From Sphingobium sp052327305 (GTDB lineage Bacteria; Pseudomonadota; Alphaproteobacteria; Sphingomonadales; Sphingomonadaceae): a DNA stretch of 64,000 bases. Below, piece after piece: positions 17,332-26,278 of this stretch. Within the stretch, counting starts at the first letter, position 1. Every line of letters begins with the position of its first letter. The notes beneath the pieces are model-generated. The model was not told the origin of the DNA. It did no database searches and worked only from the letters and a program-made list of their open reading frames with translations. Made by a program: the position numbers and the translations under genes. The stretch is from NCBI RefSeq assembly GCF_052327305.1, contig NZ_CP182486.1, positions 930,001 through 994,000 on the forward strand, given 5' to 3'.

Positions 17332-18633
17332 ATGAGCACCGACACCCTTTCCCCCGCCATCCGCCAGGCCGGCTTCTTCTCAGAGCATCTGGAAAGCGCC
17401 GATCCGGAAATCTTCGCCGCGATCGGCAACGAACTGAAGCGCCAGCAGGACAAGATCGAGCTGATCGCTTCCGAAAATATTGTCTCGCAGGCCGTGCTGG
17501 AAGCGACCGGCTCCATCTTCACCAACAAATATGCCGAGGGCTATCCCGGCAAGCGCTATTATGGCGGCTGCGAATATGCCGACGTGGTCGAGACGCTGGC
17601 GATTGAGCGCGCGAAGAAGCTCTTTGGTTGTGCCTTCGCCAATGTGCAGCCCAACAGCGGCAGCCAGATGAACCAGGCCGTGTTCCTCGCCCTGCTGCAG
17701 CCCGGCGACACGTTTATGGGGCTGGATCTCGCATCAGGCGGACACCTCACGCACGGCTCACCGGTCAACATGTCCGGCAAGTGGTTCAAGCCCGTGCCCT
17801 ATGGCGTGCGGCAGGACGACGATCTGATCGACATGGACGACGTCGCGCGGATCGCGCGCGAGAACAGTCCCAAGCTCATTATCGCGGGCGGTACGGCCTA
17901 TTCGCGCGTTTGGGACTTCCAGCGCTTCCGTGAGATCGCGGACGAAGTGGGCGCGCTCCTGCTCGTGGACATGTCGCATTTCTCCGGTCTCGTCGCCGGC
18001 GGCGCGCACCCCTCGCCCTTCCCTCACGCCCATGTCGTCACCACGACCACGCACAAGTCGCTGCGTGGCCCGCGTTCGGGCGTCATCCTCACCAATGACG
18101 AAGCCATTGCCAAGAAGATCAACATGGCGGTTTTCCCCGGCATGCAGGGTGGCCCGCTGATGCACGTGATCGCGGCCAAGGCCGTCGCCTTCAAAGAGGC
18201 GCTTGAGCCGGAGTTCGCCAACTACGCTCGGCAGATCGTCGCCAATGCCCGTGCGTTGGCCGCCAGCCTTGAAAAGCACGGCGTGCGGATCGTCTCTGGC
18301 GGGACGGACAATCACCTGATGCTGGCGGACCTGCGCCCCAAGGGCGTGACCGGCAAGGCCGCCGAGAAGGGCCTCGATCGCGCCTTCATCACTTGTAACA
18401 AGAACGCAGTGCCGTTCGACACGGCCAGCCCGTTCGTCACCTCGGGCATCCGGCTTGGTACGCCGGCCGGCACGACCCGCGGTTTCACTGAAGCGGAATT
18501 CAGCGAGATCGGTGGGTTGATCGCGCAGGTCGTCGATGGCCTCGCTCGCAATGGCGACGAGGGCGACGGTCAGGTCGAGCAGCATGTGCGGGACAAGGTG
18601 GCGGCGCTGACCGCTCGCTTCCCGATCTACTGA
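17332..18633 (+). CDS. glyA: Serine hydroxymethyltransferase
   Basis: 433 residues. PLP lysine K242 lies in the signature TTTTHKSLRGPRSG, and the substrate loop YAEGYPGKRYYGG is at 67-79. It converts serine and tetrahydrofolate to glycine and methylene-THF. It is between rpiB and nrdR on one strand with gaps of 11 and 18 bp, so the three are probably one operon. Confidence 0.98.
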   Translation: MSTDTLSPAIRQAGFFSEHLESADPEIFAAIGNELKRQQDKIELIASENIVSQAVLEATGSIFTNKYAEGYPGKRYYGGCEYADVVETLAIERAKKLFGCAFANVQPNSGSQMNQAVFLALLQPGDTFMGLDLASGGHLTHGSPVNMSGKWFKPVPYGVRQDDDLIDMDDVARIARENSPKLIIAGGTAYSRVWDFQRFREIADEVGALLLVDMSHFSGLVAGGAHPSPFPHAHVVTTTTHKSLRGPRSGVILTNDEAIAKKINMAVFPGMQGGPLMHVIAAKAVAFKEALEPEFANYARQIVANARALAASLEKHGVRIVSGGTDNHLMLADLRPKGVTGKAAEKGLDRAFITCNKNAVPFDTASPFVTSGIRLGTPAGTTRGFTEAEFSEIGGLIAQVVDGLARNGDEGDGQVEQHVRDKVAALTARFPIY

Positions 18634-18651
18634 CCTCGAAAGGCACAGCCC

Positions 18652-19113
18652 ATGCGCTGCCCCTATTGCGGCCATGAAGACAGCCAGGTGAAGGATTCGC
18701 GGCCGACCGAGGACGGGGCCGCGATCCGACGCCGCAGGCAGTGCGAGGGCTGCGCCGCCCGCTTCACCACCTTCGAGCGGATCCAGCTGCGCGAAATCAT
18801 GGTGCTGAAATCGGAGGGGTCGAGCGAGCCGTTCGACCGGGACAAGCTCGCCCGGTCCATCCAGCTCGCGTGCCGCAAGCGGGCGATCGAGCCCGTCAAG
18901 ATCGAGCGTCTGGTCTCGGGCATTCAGCGCCAGCTTGAGACCAGCGGTGAAAGCGAAGTGCCCACCACGCGCATCGGCGCGCTGGCCATGGAAGGGCTGA
19001 AGGGCCTCGACAGCGTGGCCTATATCCGCTTCGCCAGCGTCTATAAGGACTTCACCGAAGCGCGCGATTTCGAGGATTTCGCCGGGTCTATCCGCGAGGT
19101 CGGCGGGGAGTGA
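18652..19113 (+). CDS. nrdR: Transcriptional repressor NrdR
   Basis: 153 residues. The zinc ribbon is C3/C6/C31/C34 and an ATP-cone follows from about residue 49. It represses ribonucleotide reductase genes when dATP is high. The neighbourhood glyA-nrdR is conserved in alphaproteobacteria. The last codons overlap the trmJ start (GTGA). Confidence 0.97.
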   Translation: MRCPYCGHEDSQVKDSRPTEDGAAIRRRRQCEGCAARFTTFERIQLREIMVLKSEGSSEPFDRDKLARSIQLACRKRAIEPVKIERLVSGIQRQLETSGESEVPTTRIGALAMEGLKGLDSVAYIRFASVYKDFTEARDFEDFAGSIREVGGE

Positions 19114-19835
19114 CGAGCAAGGCACCCCCACCCGCGATTGTCCTTGTCCGTCCCCAGCTCGGTGAGAATATCGGCAAGGCCGCGCGCGCGATGCTCAACT
19201 TCGGGCTGAGCGAACTGCGTCTCGTCGCCCCGCGCGACGGCTGGCCCAATCCGGACGCCGGCCCGTCTGCCGCTGGCGCCGACATCGTGCTTGAGAGCGC
19301 GCAAGTCTTCGACACGCTGGCCGACGCGGTCTCCGATTGTGCCCATGTCTATGCGACCACAGTCCGCAAGCGCGGAGTCACAAAGCCTGTGGTTCGACCG
19401 GACGAGGCCGCTCGGGCCATCCACGCCGAGCCGGGCAAATCGGCCATTGTCTTCGGCCCGGAGCGATCAGGGCTGGAGACCGACGAAGTGGCCCTCGCCC
19501 GCACGATCCTCACCGTGCCGGTCAATCCCGATTTCGGATCGCTCAATCTGGCGCAGGCGGTGATCCTGGCAGCCTATGAGTGGTCAAAGCAGGCCGATCT
19601 GGTGCAGCCAACGATCACGGAGATTCTCTCCCCCGCCCCCCAGGAGGAGCTGGAGGGTATGATCGGCCAGCTGGAGGTGCTGCTCGAAAACGCGGGCTAT
19701 TTTTATCCGCCCGACCGGACCGGCGCGACCAAGCGGACGCTACGCACGCTCCTCACCAAGCCCGGCTGGAATCATCTGGAAGTCCGCACGCTGCGTGGTG
19801 TGCTCTCCACGCTGGGCAATCCCCGGCCGCGCTAG
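19110..19835 (+). CDS. trmJ: tRNA/rRNA methyltransferase, SpoU/TrmJ type
   Basis: 241 residues from a GTG start that overlaps the nrdR stop and follows a GGCGGGGA ribosome site. This SPOUT-fold protein has the knot motifs IVFGPERSGL and NPDFGSLNLAQAV. The extended C-terminal region fits TrmJ, which 2'-O-methylates position 32 of tRNAs. Assignment to TrmJ over another SpoU member is by length and motif. The stop overlaps that of the convergent chorismate mutase. Confidence 0.87.
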   Translation: MTSKAPPPAIVLVRPQLGENIGKAARAMLNFGLSELRLVAPRDGWPNPDAGPSAAGADIVLESAQVFDTLADAVSDCAHVYATTVRKRGVTKPVVRPDEAARAIHAEPGKSAIVFGPERSGLETDEVALARTILTVPVNPDFGSLNLAQAVILAAYEWSKQADLVQPTITEILSPAPQEELEGMIGQLEVLLENAGYFYPPDRTGATKRTLRTLLTKPGWNHLEVRTLRGVLSTLGNPRPR

Positions 19836-20140
19836 TCTCTTTTTTGCTCGAAATGCTCGAGCTCATAGGCGATCGAGCCTTCCACCAGAGTCTCCCAAAG
19901 ATCGGCCACCAGAGCATCGGGAATGCCGAACCGCTTCGCTTCCTCGCGCGCCTGCGCGATGACCTGCGCCTTGCGTCCTTCGTCCCGCACCTGCCCGCGC
20001 TCGGGTTTGATCCGCGCGGCGGCACGCATATAGCCGAAGCGCTGGCCCAGCAGCGCGATCAGCTCGCGGTCCACGGCATCGACCCCGAGACGAACGTCGG
20101 CCATTGTGGTGCAGTCGTCGGGTTTGCGAATGTCAGTCAT
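19832..20140 (-). CDS. Chorismate mutase, AroQ class
   Basis: 102 residues forming the all-helical AroQ domain: VDAVDRELIALLGQRFGYM, then KPERGQVRDEGRKAQVI, and WETLVEGSIAYE. It rearranges chorismate to prephenate for Phe and Tyr synthesis, or acts PchB-like. No fused prephenate dehydratase is present. A second ATG, 12 codons in, is a possible alternative start. It is convergent with trmJ, with overlapping stops. Confidence 0.88.
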   Translation of the reverse strand: MTDIRKPDDCTTMADVRLGVDAVDRELIALLGQRFGYMRAAARIKPERGQVRDEGRKAQVIAQAREEAKRFGIPDALVADLWETLVEGSIAYELEHFEQKRD

Positions 20141-20319
20141 TCCCGGCTCCTAGAAAAGCTGGAGCGTGGCGGCAATGCCTGACTTGCCTGCTTCTCCCCC
20201 CGACGGGCGCGCATGGCTCGCTTCGTCAACTTTACCGCTCCGACCAACGCACAGGGGCGGACCCATTCGCTTGCGTGACGCTTAGGCTGGGTATCCACCT
20301 AGAAGAAGAGCGGCCGCCT

Positions 20320-21489
20320 TTGATCTCAAATCGTGAACATCATTGGGATGCGCTGCGCGCAACGCTCATGCTGCTTGGTATCCCATATCATGTCGCCATG
20401 TCCTACCGGGCCGATGCGGTCTGGATCCTCAATTCCGGCGAGGGCATGCCGGCCATGAACATCCTGGCCGAGCTTATCCATGTCGTGCGCATGCCGGCCT
20501 TCTTCCTCATTGCGGGATATTTCGCGATGGTCACGCTTGCGCGACGCTCGGCCGGCACGTGGTTTTCCGCCCGCCTCCTCCGGCTTCTCGTGCCGTTTCT
20601 TGCTGCGATGCTGACCCTGAATCCGCTACTCAACATCTTCTGTGAGCTTACCAACTTCAGGCTTGGTGAAGCGCTGGTCTCGCTTGAGCGCAACAGCGTG
20701 GCCTCGGCAGGCTATGTGCTGCGCCACCTGTGGTTCATCATCGTGCTGCTCTATTGTCTTGGCGGGGCAGCGCTGCTTTCACGCATCATGCCCAGGCGCC
20801 TCCACGCTCCCGTTCGGCCCGATCTCGATGAAAAGCTCGCTGCCCGAATAGCGCTCACTTGCCTCGGCGCGGGTATTGCAATGGGGATATGGGAAGCACT
20901 GGCGGTCGAAGCCTTTTACGAGGCCGGTCTGGCCACGCGGGTGCCGCAGGAGATGCTTCGCCTCGACCAGCTCATCGAGTTCGCGCCCTGGTTCGCGGCT
21001 GGCGGACTGATTGCCCGCGCGCGGGCCTGCCGTGAGGCGCTTCACCGCTTCTCGCCTGCCTTGTTTGTCATTACGGCCGTGGTGCTCACGCTCCATATCC
21101 GGTTCGGTGAGGAGCTTCATCCTGCCGCTGATCGCTTCATTGCCACGGTCGCCGCTATGGGTATGGCTCAGACGCTCCTCGCTCTTTTCAAGAGTTTCGC
21201 CAGCCGGCCGAGCCCGATAGTTCGGGAACTGGTGAGCGGCGCCTTCGTCATCTATCTGGTGCATTTGCCGATCATCGCGGGCCTCGTCCTTCTCGGCAAA
21301 TCCCTGGCCCTTCCCCTGCCGCTCAAGGCGATGCTGGTCATGGCTGGCACGGTCGCCTTGTCATGGGCTCTCTGGCGGATCATCGCGCAGCGACCCGCCC
21401 TGCGCTTCCTCTATGATGGTACTCTTGCTCCTTCCATGCCCGCGCCTCCGCCTCAGTGTCCGCGTGGCATGAAAACCCGCAACGCTTGA
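20320..21489 (+). CDS. Acyltransferase family membrane protein (OpgC/Acyltransferase_3-like)
   Basis: 389 residues from a TTG at 20320, chosen because the conserved opening HHWDALRATLMLLGIPYHVA begins there. No ATG in frame lies close upstream, and the first ATG inside (20398) would remove the first helix. About ten membrane helices and FFLIAGYFAM fit the Acyltransferase_3 fold. These proteins O-acylate glucans, polysaccharides or lipids; OpgC succinylates periplasmic glucans. The substrate here is unknown. Confidence 0.8.
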   Translation: MISNREHHWDALRATLMLLGIPYHVAMSYRADAVWILNSGEGMPAMNILAELIHVVRMPAFFLIAGYFAMVTLARRSAGTWFSARLLRLLVPFLAAMLTLNPLLNIFCELTNFRLGEALVSLERNSVASAGYVLRHLWFIIVLLYCLGGAALLSRIMPRRLHAPVRPDLDEKLAARIALTCLGAGIAMGIWEALAVEAFYEAGLATRVPQEMLRLDQLIEFAPWFAAGGLIARARACREALHRFSPALFVITAVVLTLHIRFGEELHPAADRFIATVAAMGMAQTLLALFKSFASRPSPIVRELVSGAFVIYLVHLPIIAGLVLLGKSLALPLPLKAMLVMAGTVALSWALWRIIAQRPALRFLYDGTLAPSMPAPPPQCPRGMKTRNA

Positions 21490-21657
21490 CTTTTCCGGGC
21501 TCTCTGGTCATAGGCCCGCCTTCGCAATTGGCCCCGCACCCCGGTGAAGCGGCGGCCCTGCCCATCGTCCATGATGCAAGCAGGCGAGACCGGGATCGAC
21601 GCCTGAGATCGACATGACCTCGGGCAGACGTTGCAAGCGATTGAAGGAACAGGATAA

Positions 21658-22272
21658 ATGACGAAGCGCACCAGCGCCAAGTATAAGCTCGACCGTCGTA
21701 TGGGCGAGAACATTTGGGGTCGCCCCAAGAGCCCGGTCAACAAGCGCGAATACGGCCCCGGCCAGCACGGCCAGCGCCGCAAGGGCAAGATGTCCGACTT
21801 CGGCATCCAGCTCCGCGCCAAGCAGAAGCTCAAGGGCTATTATGGCGACGTGACCGAGAAGCAGTTCAAGAAGAACTACTTCGAAGCCGCACGCATGAAG
21901 GGCGACACCGGCCAGAACCTCATTGGTCTCCTCGAGCGTCGCCTCGACGCGGTGGTCTATCGCGCCAAGTTCACGCCGACGATCTTCTCTGCCCGCCAGC
22001 TTGTCAGCCACGGTCACATCTATGTGAACGGCGTGAAGTGCAACATCGCCAGCCGTCTGGTGAAGCCGGGCGACGAGGTCACTCTCGGCAAGAAGGCGCA
22101 GGAAATGGCGCTCGTCATGGAGGCGCAGAGCCTCGCCGAGCGAGACATCCCCGACTATATCGCACCCGACGGCGCCGCGAAGATCACCTATGTCCGCGTG
22201 CCCACGCTGGACGAGGTGCCCTATCCGGTGAAGATGGAGCCGAATCTGGTCGTCGAGTTCTACTCGCGCTGA
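21658..22272 (+). CDS. rpsD: 30S ribosomal protein S4
   Basis: 204 residues with the S4 N-terminal domain (RRMGENIWGRPKSPVNKREYGPG in part) and the RNA-binding S4 domain (LERRLDAVVYRAKF, HGHIYVNG). It nucleates 30S assembly. As in many alphaproteobacteria it stands alone, away from the rpsK-rpoA operon. An AGGA site lies 7 bp before the ATG, and a strong terminator follows. Confidence 0.98.
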   Translation: MTKRTSAKYKLDRRMGENIWGRPKSPVNKREYGPGQHGQRRKGKMSDFGIQLRAKQKLKGYYGDVTEKQFKKNYFEAARMKGDTGQNLIGLLERRLDAVVYRAKFTPTIFSARQLVSHGHIYVNGVKCNIASRLVKPGDEVTLGKKAQEMALVMEAQSLAERDIPDYIAPDGAAKITYVRVPTLDEVPYPVKMEPNLVVEFYSR

Positions 22273-22302
22273 TCCTTCGGCTCCGGCCGTTACGACTTAT
22301 CA

Positions 22303-22339
22303 GGAAGGGCGGTCCGGCAACGGGCCGCCCTTTCCTTTT
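22303..22339 (+). terminator. Intrinsic terminator of rpsD
   Basis: An 11-bp GC-rich stem (AGGGCGGTCCG / CGGGCCGCCCT, one G-U pair) with a GCAA loop, followed by TTTCCTTTT. It begins 30 bp after the rpsD stop. Confidence 0.88.
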
Positions 22340-22347
22340 GCCCTGCG

Positions 22348-23283
22348 TTACTTCTTGCGCTGCAGAAAGCCGTTGGTCTCCAGCCAGAACATGAACGCGT
22401 CGAACCAGCCGGTGCTGGTCGTGCCCTTCTTGCCGAGACCGAAGCCGTGGCCGCCCTTCTGATAGAGGTGGAACTCGACCGGACGGTTTGCCTGCTGCCA
22501 GGAATCGATGAGCCCAAAGCCTTTCTTGGCGAACAACGGATCATCCGAGGCGAGAACCGCAAACATCGGCGGCGCATCAGCGGGAACCGTGACCGCGCCG
22601 AAGGAGCCATAGATCGGCCCGATAAAAGCGGGCTTCGTGTCCGGCGCCGTCAATGCTGTCGCCATCGTCGTGCCTGCCCCAGCCGAAAAGCCGATCATGC
22701 CAACCCGCTCGGGATCGACATGCCATTCCGCCGCACGCTTGCGGATGAGCGCGAACGCCGCCCGTGCATCCGCCACATGATTGGCGACCGGGGCATTAGC
22801 CGCAGGAGCCGGCCCGCCGCTGGGGCTGGGAGACGAGCGGGCTGCTCCGGCGAACATCGCATCCATAGCCTGCCTGAACGCCACCGGATCGCCGGGGGTG
22901 GGCCGCGTGCGATATTTGAGCACGAAGGCAGCGATGCCGTTGTCGGCCAGCGCTTTGGCTACGCGCCAGCCCTCGGCTTCCATCGAAAGGAAAAGGAATC
23001 CGCCGCCGGGCGCCACGATCACGGCAGCACCATTGGCCTTGGCGGGGTCCGGCAGGAACGGCGTGAGGGTCGGCACAGTCACGTTGCGCGTGAACGCCGT
23101 GCCATATTGGCGAAACCAGCTCTCCGGCGCAGTCGAACCGTCCACGCCATTGGTGCCGAGCGGGATTGCATTGGGTTCGGCCGGCGCGGCAATCGGCGCG
23201 ATGCTATCATCCACCTGAGCCGCGACGGGCGAACTCACCACCGCGAGCAGCGCTGCAGCAATGAACGCCGTTCTGATCGTCAT
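22348..23283 (-). CDS. Secreted alpha/beta hydrolase (acetylesterase-like)
   Basis: 311 residues from the ATG at 23283, which gives a clean signal peptide (IRTAFIAAALLAVVSSPVAA) and so periplasmic location. The oxyanion segment VIVAPGGGF, nucleophile GFSAGAG and a C-terminal GGHGFGLG with the histidine mark the BD-FAE/acetylxylan-esterase-like group of the alpha/beta fold. It probably deacetylates a carbohydrate. The ends converge with rpsD, whose terminator lies between them. Confidence 0.85.
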   Translation of the reverse strand: MTIRTAFIAAALLAVVSSPVAAQVDDSIAPIAAPAEPNAIPLGTNGVDGSTAPESWFRQYGTAFTRNVTVPTLTPFLPDPAKANGAAVIVAPGGGFLFLSMEAEGWRVAKALADNGIAAFVLKYRTRPTPGDPVAFRQAMDAMFAGAARSSPSPSGGPAPAANAPVANHVADARAAFALIRKRAAEWHVDPERVGMIGFSAGAGTTMATALTAPDTKPAFIGPIYGSFGAVTVPADAPPMFAVLASDDPLFAKKGFGLIDSWQQANRPVEFHLYQKGGHGFGLGKKGTTSTGWFDAFMFWLETNGFLQRKK

Positions 23284-23576
23284 TTCTCTCTCCACAAGAT
23301 TTACCCCGCCACTCTCGTGCATCACGTTGCGACCCGGCTCAAGGCCTAGGCGGTGTGGACGAAATTCAGCAATAGTGTGGAATGAGGATTGCGGCGCTCC
23401 GCAATGAAGCGACATTTTTCACACGCTTCGATGACATAGATGTGGCAAGCCGCACAGAGCCAAGTCAAGGCGTTGCGATAGCGCGATGGAATGAGTCCTT
23501 ACATAAATGTGGCTTGCGTCCCCCAACATACCTCCCTACCCGTCCCGCACCCACAACGATAGAGCGGCTGTCATCT

Positions 23577-24575
23577 ATGGCGACTGTGAACCGCAGTGCA
23601 GCGCGGGATAATCTAGGTGACCGGGCACTTGTGCTCGAAATCGGACGTGATGTTATAGATCAGGAAGCCCGAGCGCTTCACAGCCTTCATCATGCGCTGG
23701 ACGACAATTTTGTTGATGCCGTGCGCCTTGTTCTCGGCACACGCGAGCGCGTCATCGTGACGGGCGTGGGTAAATCGGGTCATATCGGCCGAAAAGTCGC
23801 CGCGACCCTTGCGTCGACGGGAACGCCAGCATTCTTTCTCCACGCCGCCGAAGCCTCGCATGGCGATCTGGGCATGCTGGGCCCGCAGGACACCCTCATC
23901 GTTCTTTCCAATTCCGGCTTTACGCGCGAGATACGCCCGCTTCTCGCCTATGCCCGCCGCCTTGGCGCTCCGATCATCGGCATCGTTTCCGAAAGAAACT
24001 CGCCGCTTGGACGCCAAGCGGATGTGTTGTTGCAATTGCCGCGAGCAAAGGAAGCCTGCCCCGCACGCATCGCGCCCACAACCTCAACCACGATGATGCT
24101 CGCGCTGAGCGATGCACTCGCACTCGCCGTCATGCGCGAGCGGGGCATTGCTCGCGACGATCTGGCCAGACTGCATCCCGGTGGCGAAATCGGCTACCGG
24201 CTGTCGCCTGTTGACGACATCATCGATGGCAATGCGCCGTTGCCGCTGGTACGCCTCGATGCGCCGCTGCGGGATGTTGTGCTGGAAATGACCTCTGTCG
24301 GCAAAGGTGTCGCCGGGGTCGTGGATCAGGACGGGTGCCTTGCAGGCGTCATCACCGATGGCGACTTGCGGCGCAGCATCGATCAGGTGCTGATCGCGAA
24401 AGCAGCAGATGTCATGACCCGCACTCCCATCACCGTGCCGAGCGGCACGAACATCGAGGATGTTCGCGCGCTGATGGTGGACTCGAAAATCACTGTCATC
24501 TTCGTCACCGATCGCGATAATGATCGCCGTCCGATCGGGGTGGTGCATATCCACGATCTGGCAGCAATGTCCTGA
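23577..24575 (+). CDS. kpsF: D-arabinose 5-phosphate isomerase, KpsF/GutQ type
   Basis: 332 residues from the ATG at 23577; earlier in-frame starts add a tail without homology character. An N-terminal SIS domain (GVGKSGHIGRKVAATLASTG, then EASHGDLGM) is followed by two CBS motifs in the C-terminal third. It converts ribulose 5-phosphate to arabinose 5-phosphate, the first step toward Kdo. It opens the plus-strand arm and is followed by kdsB and kdsA. The 293 bp upstream, shared with the divergent esterase, hold no gene. Confidence 0.93.
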   Translation: MATVNRSAARDNLGDRALVLEIGRDVIDQEARALHSLHHALDDNFVDAVRLVLGTRERVIVTGVGKSGHIGRKVAATLASTGTPAFFLHAAEASHGDLGMLGPQDTLIVLSNSGFTREIRPLLAYARRLGAPIIGIVSERNSPLGRQADVLLQLPRAKEACPARIAPTTSTTMMLALSDALALAVMRERGIARDDLARLHPGGEIGYRLSPVDDIIDGNAPLPLVRLDAPLRDVVLEMTSVGKGVAGVVDQDGCLAGVITDGDLRRSIDQVLIAKAADVMTRTPITVPSGTNIEDVRALMVDSKITVIFVTDRDNDRRPIGVVHIHDLAAMS

Positions 24576-24615
24576 AAATCTTACGGCACCGGCGACAGCC
24601 GGAGCGGATGACTCA

Positions 24616-25449
24616 ATGATAAGATCAGAATCGACTGGCAGCGCTGCGATCATCATTCCGGCGCGCTATGCGTCCGTGCGCTTTCCCGCAAAGCCGCTGC
24701 ATCTCATTCGCGGTGCCGATGGCCAACAAAAGCCGCTCATTCAGCATAGCTTCGAGGCCGCTTTACGGGTTTCGACCGCGGACAACGTTTACGTTGCAAC
24801 GGATGATGAGCGCATCGCCAACGTGGTGCGGGAGTTTGGTGGCAAGGTGATCATGACGCCCAACAGCTGCGCCAATGGCACGGAGCGGATTGCCGCTTGT
24901 CTGGATGCTGTGCCGAACGCCGATCTCCTTGTGAATTTTCAGGGCGACGCGCTGCTGACTCCGCCCCATGCAGTCGCGGCGATGGTCTCCTGGATGCAGG
25001 ATCATGGCGATGCCGACGCCGCGACTGTCGCGGTGCCTTGCTCTCCGGAAACCTACCGCCATCTGGTCGAGGACGCCGCCGCTGGCCGCGTAGGCGGCAC
25101 CACCGTCGTCACGGATGATGCAGGTCGTGCGCTCTATTTTTCGAAGCGGATTTTACCTTATCTCGCGCCCGACGCGATGCCCAGCGCAGAGCGCCCCGTG
25201 CTGCTCCATCTCGGCCTTTACGCCTATCGTCGAACAGCGCTGGAAGCCTATGTAGCCAGCGGCCCCTGCGATCTCGAACAGATCGAGGGGTTGGAGCAGC
25301 TGCGTTTCCTCGTTCGCGGGGTGCCCATGCATGTGGTTAAAGTGGCCCCGCCGAACTGGGACATGGTCGAGGTCAACAATCCCGAGGATGTTCCGATCGT
25401 CGAGGCAATCCTGACCCGGCGCGCGCAGGAAGAACAGATTAATGACTGA
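24616..25449 (+). CDS. kdsB: 3-deoxy-manno-octulosonate cytidylyltransferase (CMP-Kdo synthetase)
   Basis: 277 residues. The N-terminal nucleotide loop IIPARYASVRFPAKPL and the FQGDALL motif are those of KdsB/KpsU. It activates Kdo with CTP for transfer by the Kps linker enzymes, and perhaps for lipid A core too. The start at 24616 gives the normal N-terminus. The stop overlaps kdsA by 8 bp. Since it lies in the capsule locus it could equally be named kpsU. Confidence 0.93.
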   Translation: MIRSESTGSAAIIIPARYASVRFPAKPLHLIRGADGQQKPLIQHSFEAALRVSTADNVYVATDDERIANVVREFGGKVIMTPNSCANGTERIAACLDAVPNADLLVNFQGDALLTPPHAVAAMVSWMQDHGDADAATVAVPCSPETYRHLVEDAAAGRVGGTTVVTDDAGRALYFSKRILPYLAPDAMPSAERPVLLHLGLYAYRRTALEAYVASGPCDLEQIEGLEQLRFLVRGVPMHVVKVAPPNWDMVEVNNPEDVPIVEAILTRRAQEEQIND

Positions 25450-26278
25450 ACTGCTTGGCCGCCCCGTTGGTCTGGACCAGCGTCTTTTCTTCATTGCCGG
25501 CCCCTGCGTGATCGAAGGGCGAGACTTCTCGCTGCGCGTGGCCGAAAGGCTTGCTGGCTTTGCCGAGCGCCTCGGCGTGCTCATCATCTACAAGAGCAGC
25601 TTCGACAAGGCCAACCGGAGTTCATCGACGTCTTTTCGCGGCGTCGGGATGGACGAAGGACTGCGCATATTGGACGAGGTGCGTCGGGAGACGGGCCTTC
25701 CCGTGCTGACTGACGTGCACACGCCTGAGCAGGCTGCGCCCGCCGCAGAAGTGGTGGATGTGCTCCAGACTCCTGCGCTGCTCGCCCGCCAGACCGATCT
25801 GATCGAGGCGGTGGCGCTAACCGGGAAACCGGTGAACATCAAGAAGGGTCAGTTCATGGCCCCGGCCGACATGTCCAACGTGGTGGACAAGGCAAGGCGT
25901 GCCTGCGCTTCGAGCAATGGTCCTTGCGGCCCGATCCTCCTTACGGAACGAGGTACGAGCTTCGGCTACAATAATCTCGTGGTGGACATGCGCGGCCTCG
26001 ACATCATGGCAAAGACCGGATGCCCTGTCGTGTTTGACGCCACCCACTCAGTGCAACTGCCGGGAGGCCTTGGCGACCGGTCCGGCGGCCAGCGGGAATA
26101 TGTGCCCCTGCTCGCTCGCGCAGCGGTCGCCGCAGGCGTTTCCGGCGTGTTCATGGAGACTCATCCCGATCCGGATAATGCTCTTTCCGATGGGCCAAAT
26201 GCCGTTCCGCTCGACGACATGGAGGCTCTCATGCGCACGCTGGCCGCGCTGCACGAAACCCGCGCGACCAGTGGCTGA
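25442..26278 (+). CDS. kdsA: 3-deoxy-8-phosphooctulonate synthase
   Basis: 278 residues. It condenses phosphoenolpyruvate with arabinose 5-phosphate. Signatures are FIAGPCVIEG, IYKSSFDKANRSS, KKGQFMAPADM and the FDATHSVQLPGG loop. With kpsF and kdsB it forms the Kdo supply line in one operon. The start overlaps the end of kdsB, and its own end overlaps the GTG start of the next gene. Confidence 0.97.
   Translation: MTELLGRPVGLDQRLFFIAGPCVIEGRDFSLRVAERLAGFAERLGVLIIYKSSFDKANRSSSTSFRGVGMDEGLRILDEVRRETGLPVLTDVHTPEQAAPAAEVVDVLQTPALLARQTDLIEAVALTGKPVNIKKGQFMAPADMSNVVDKARRACASSNGPCGPILLTERGTSFGYNNLVVDMRGLDIMAKTGCPVVFDATHSVQLPGGLGDRSGGQREYVPLLARAAVAAGVSGVFMETHPDPDNALSDGPNAVPLDDMEALMRTLAALHETRATSG

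Noticed and set aside
17758..19131. 457-codon minus-strand open frame opposite glyA and nrdR
   Set aside because: Spans two certain genes on the other strand and has no recognisable domain.
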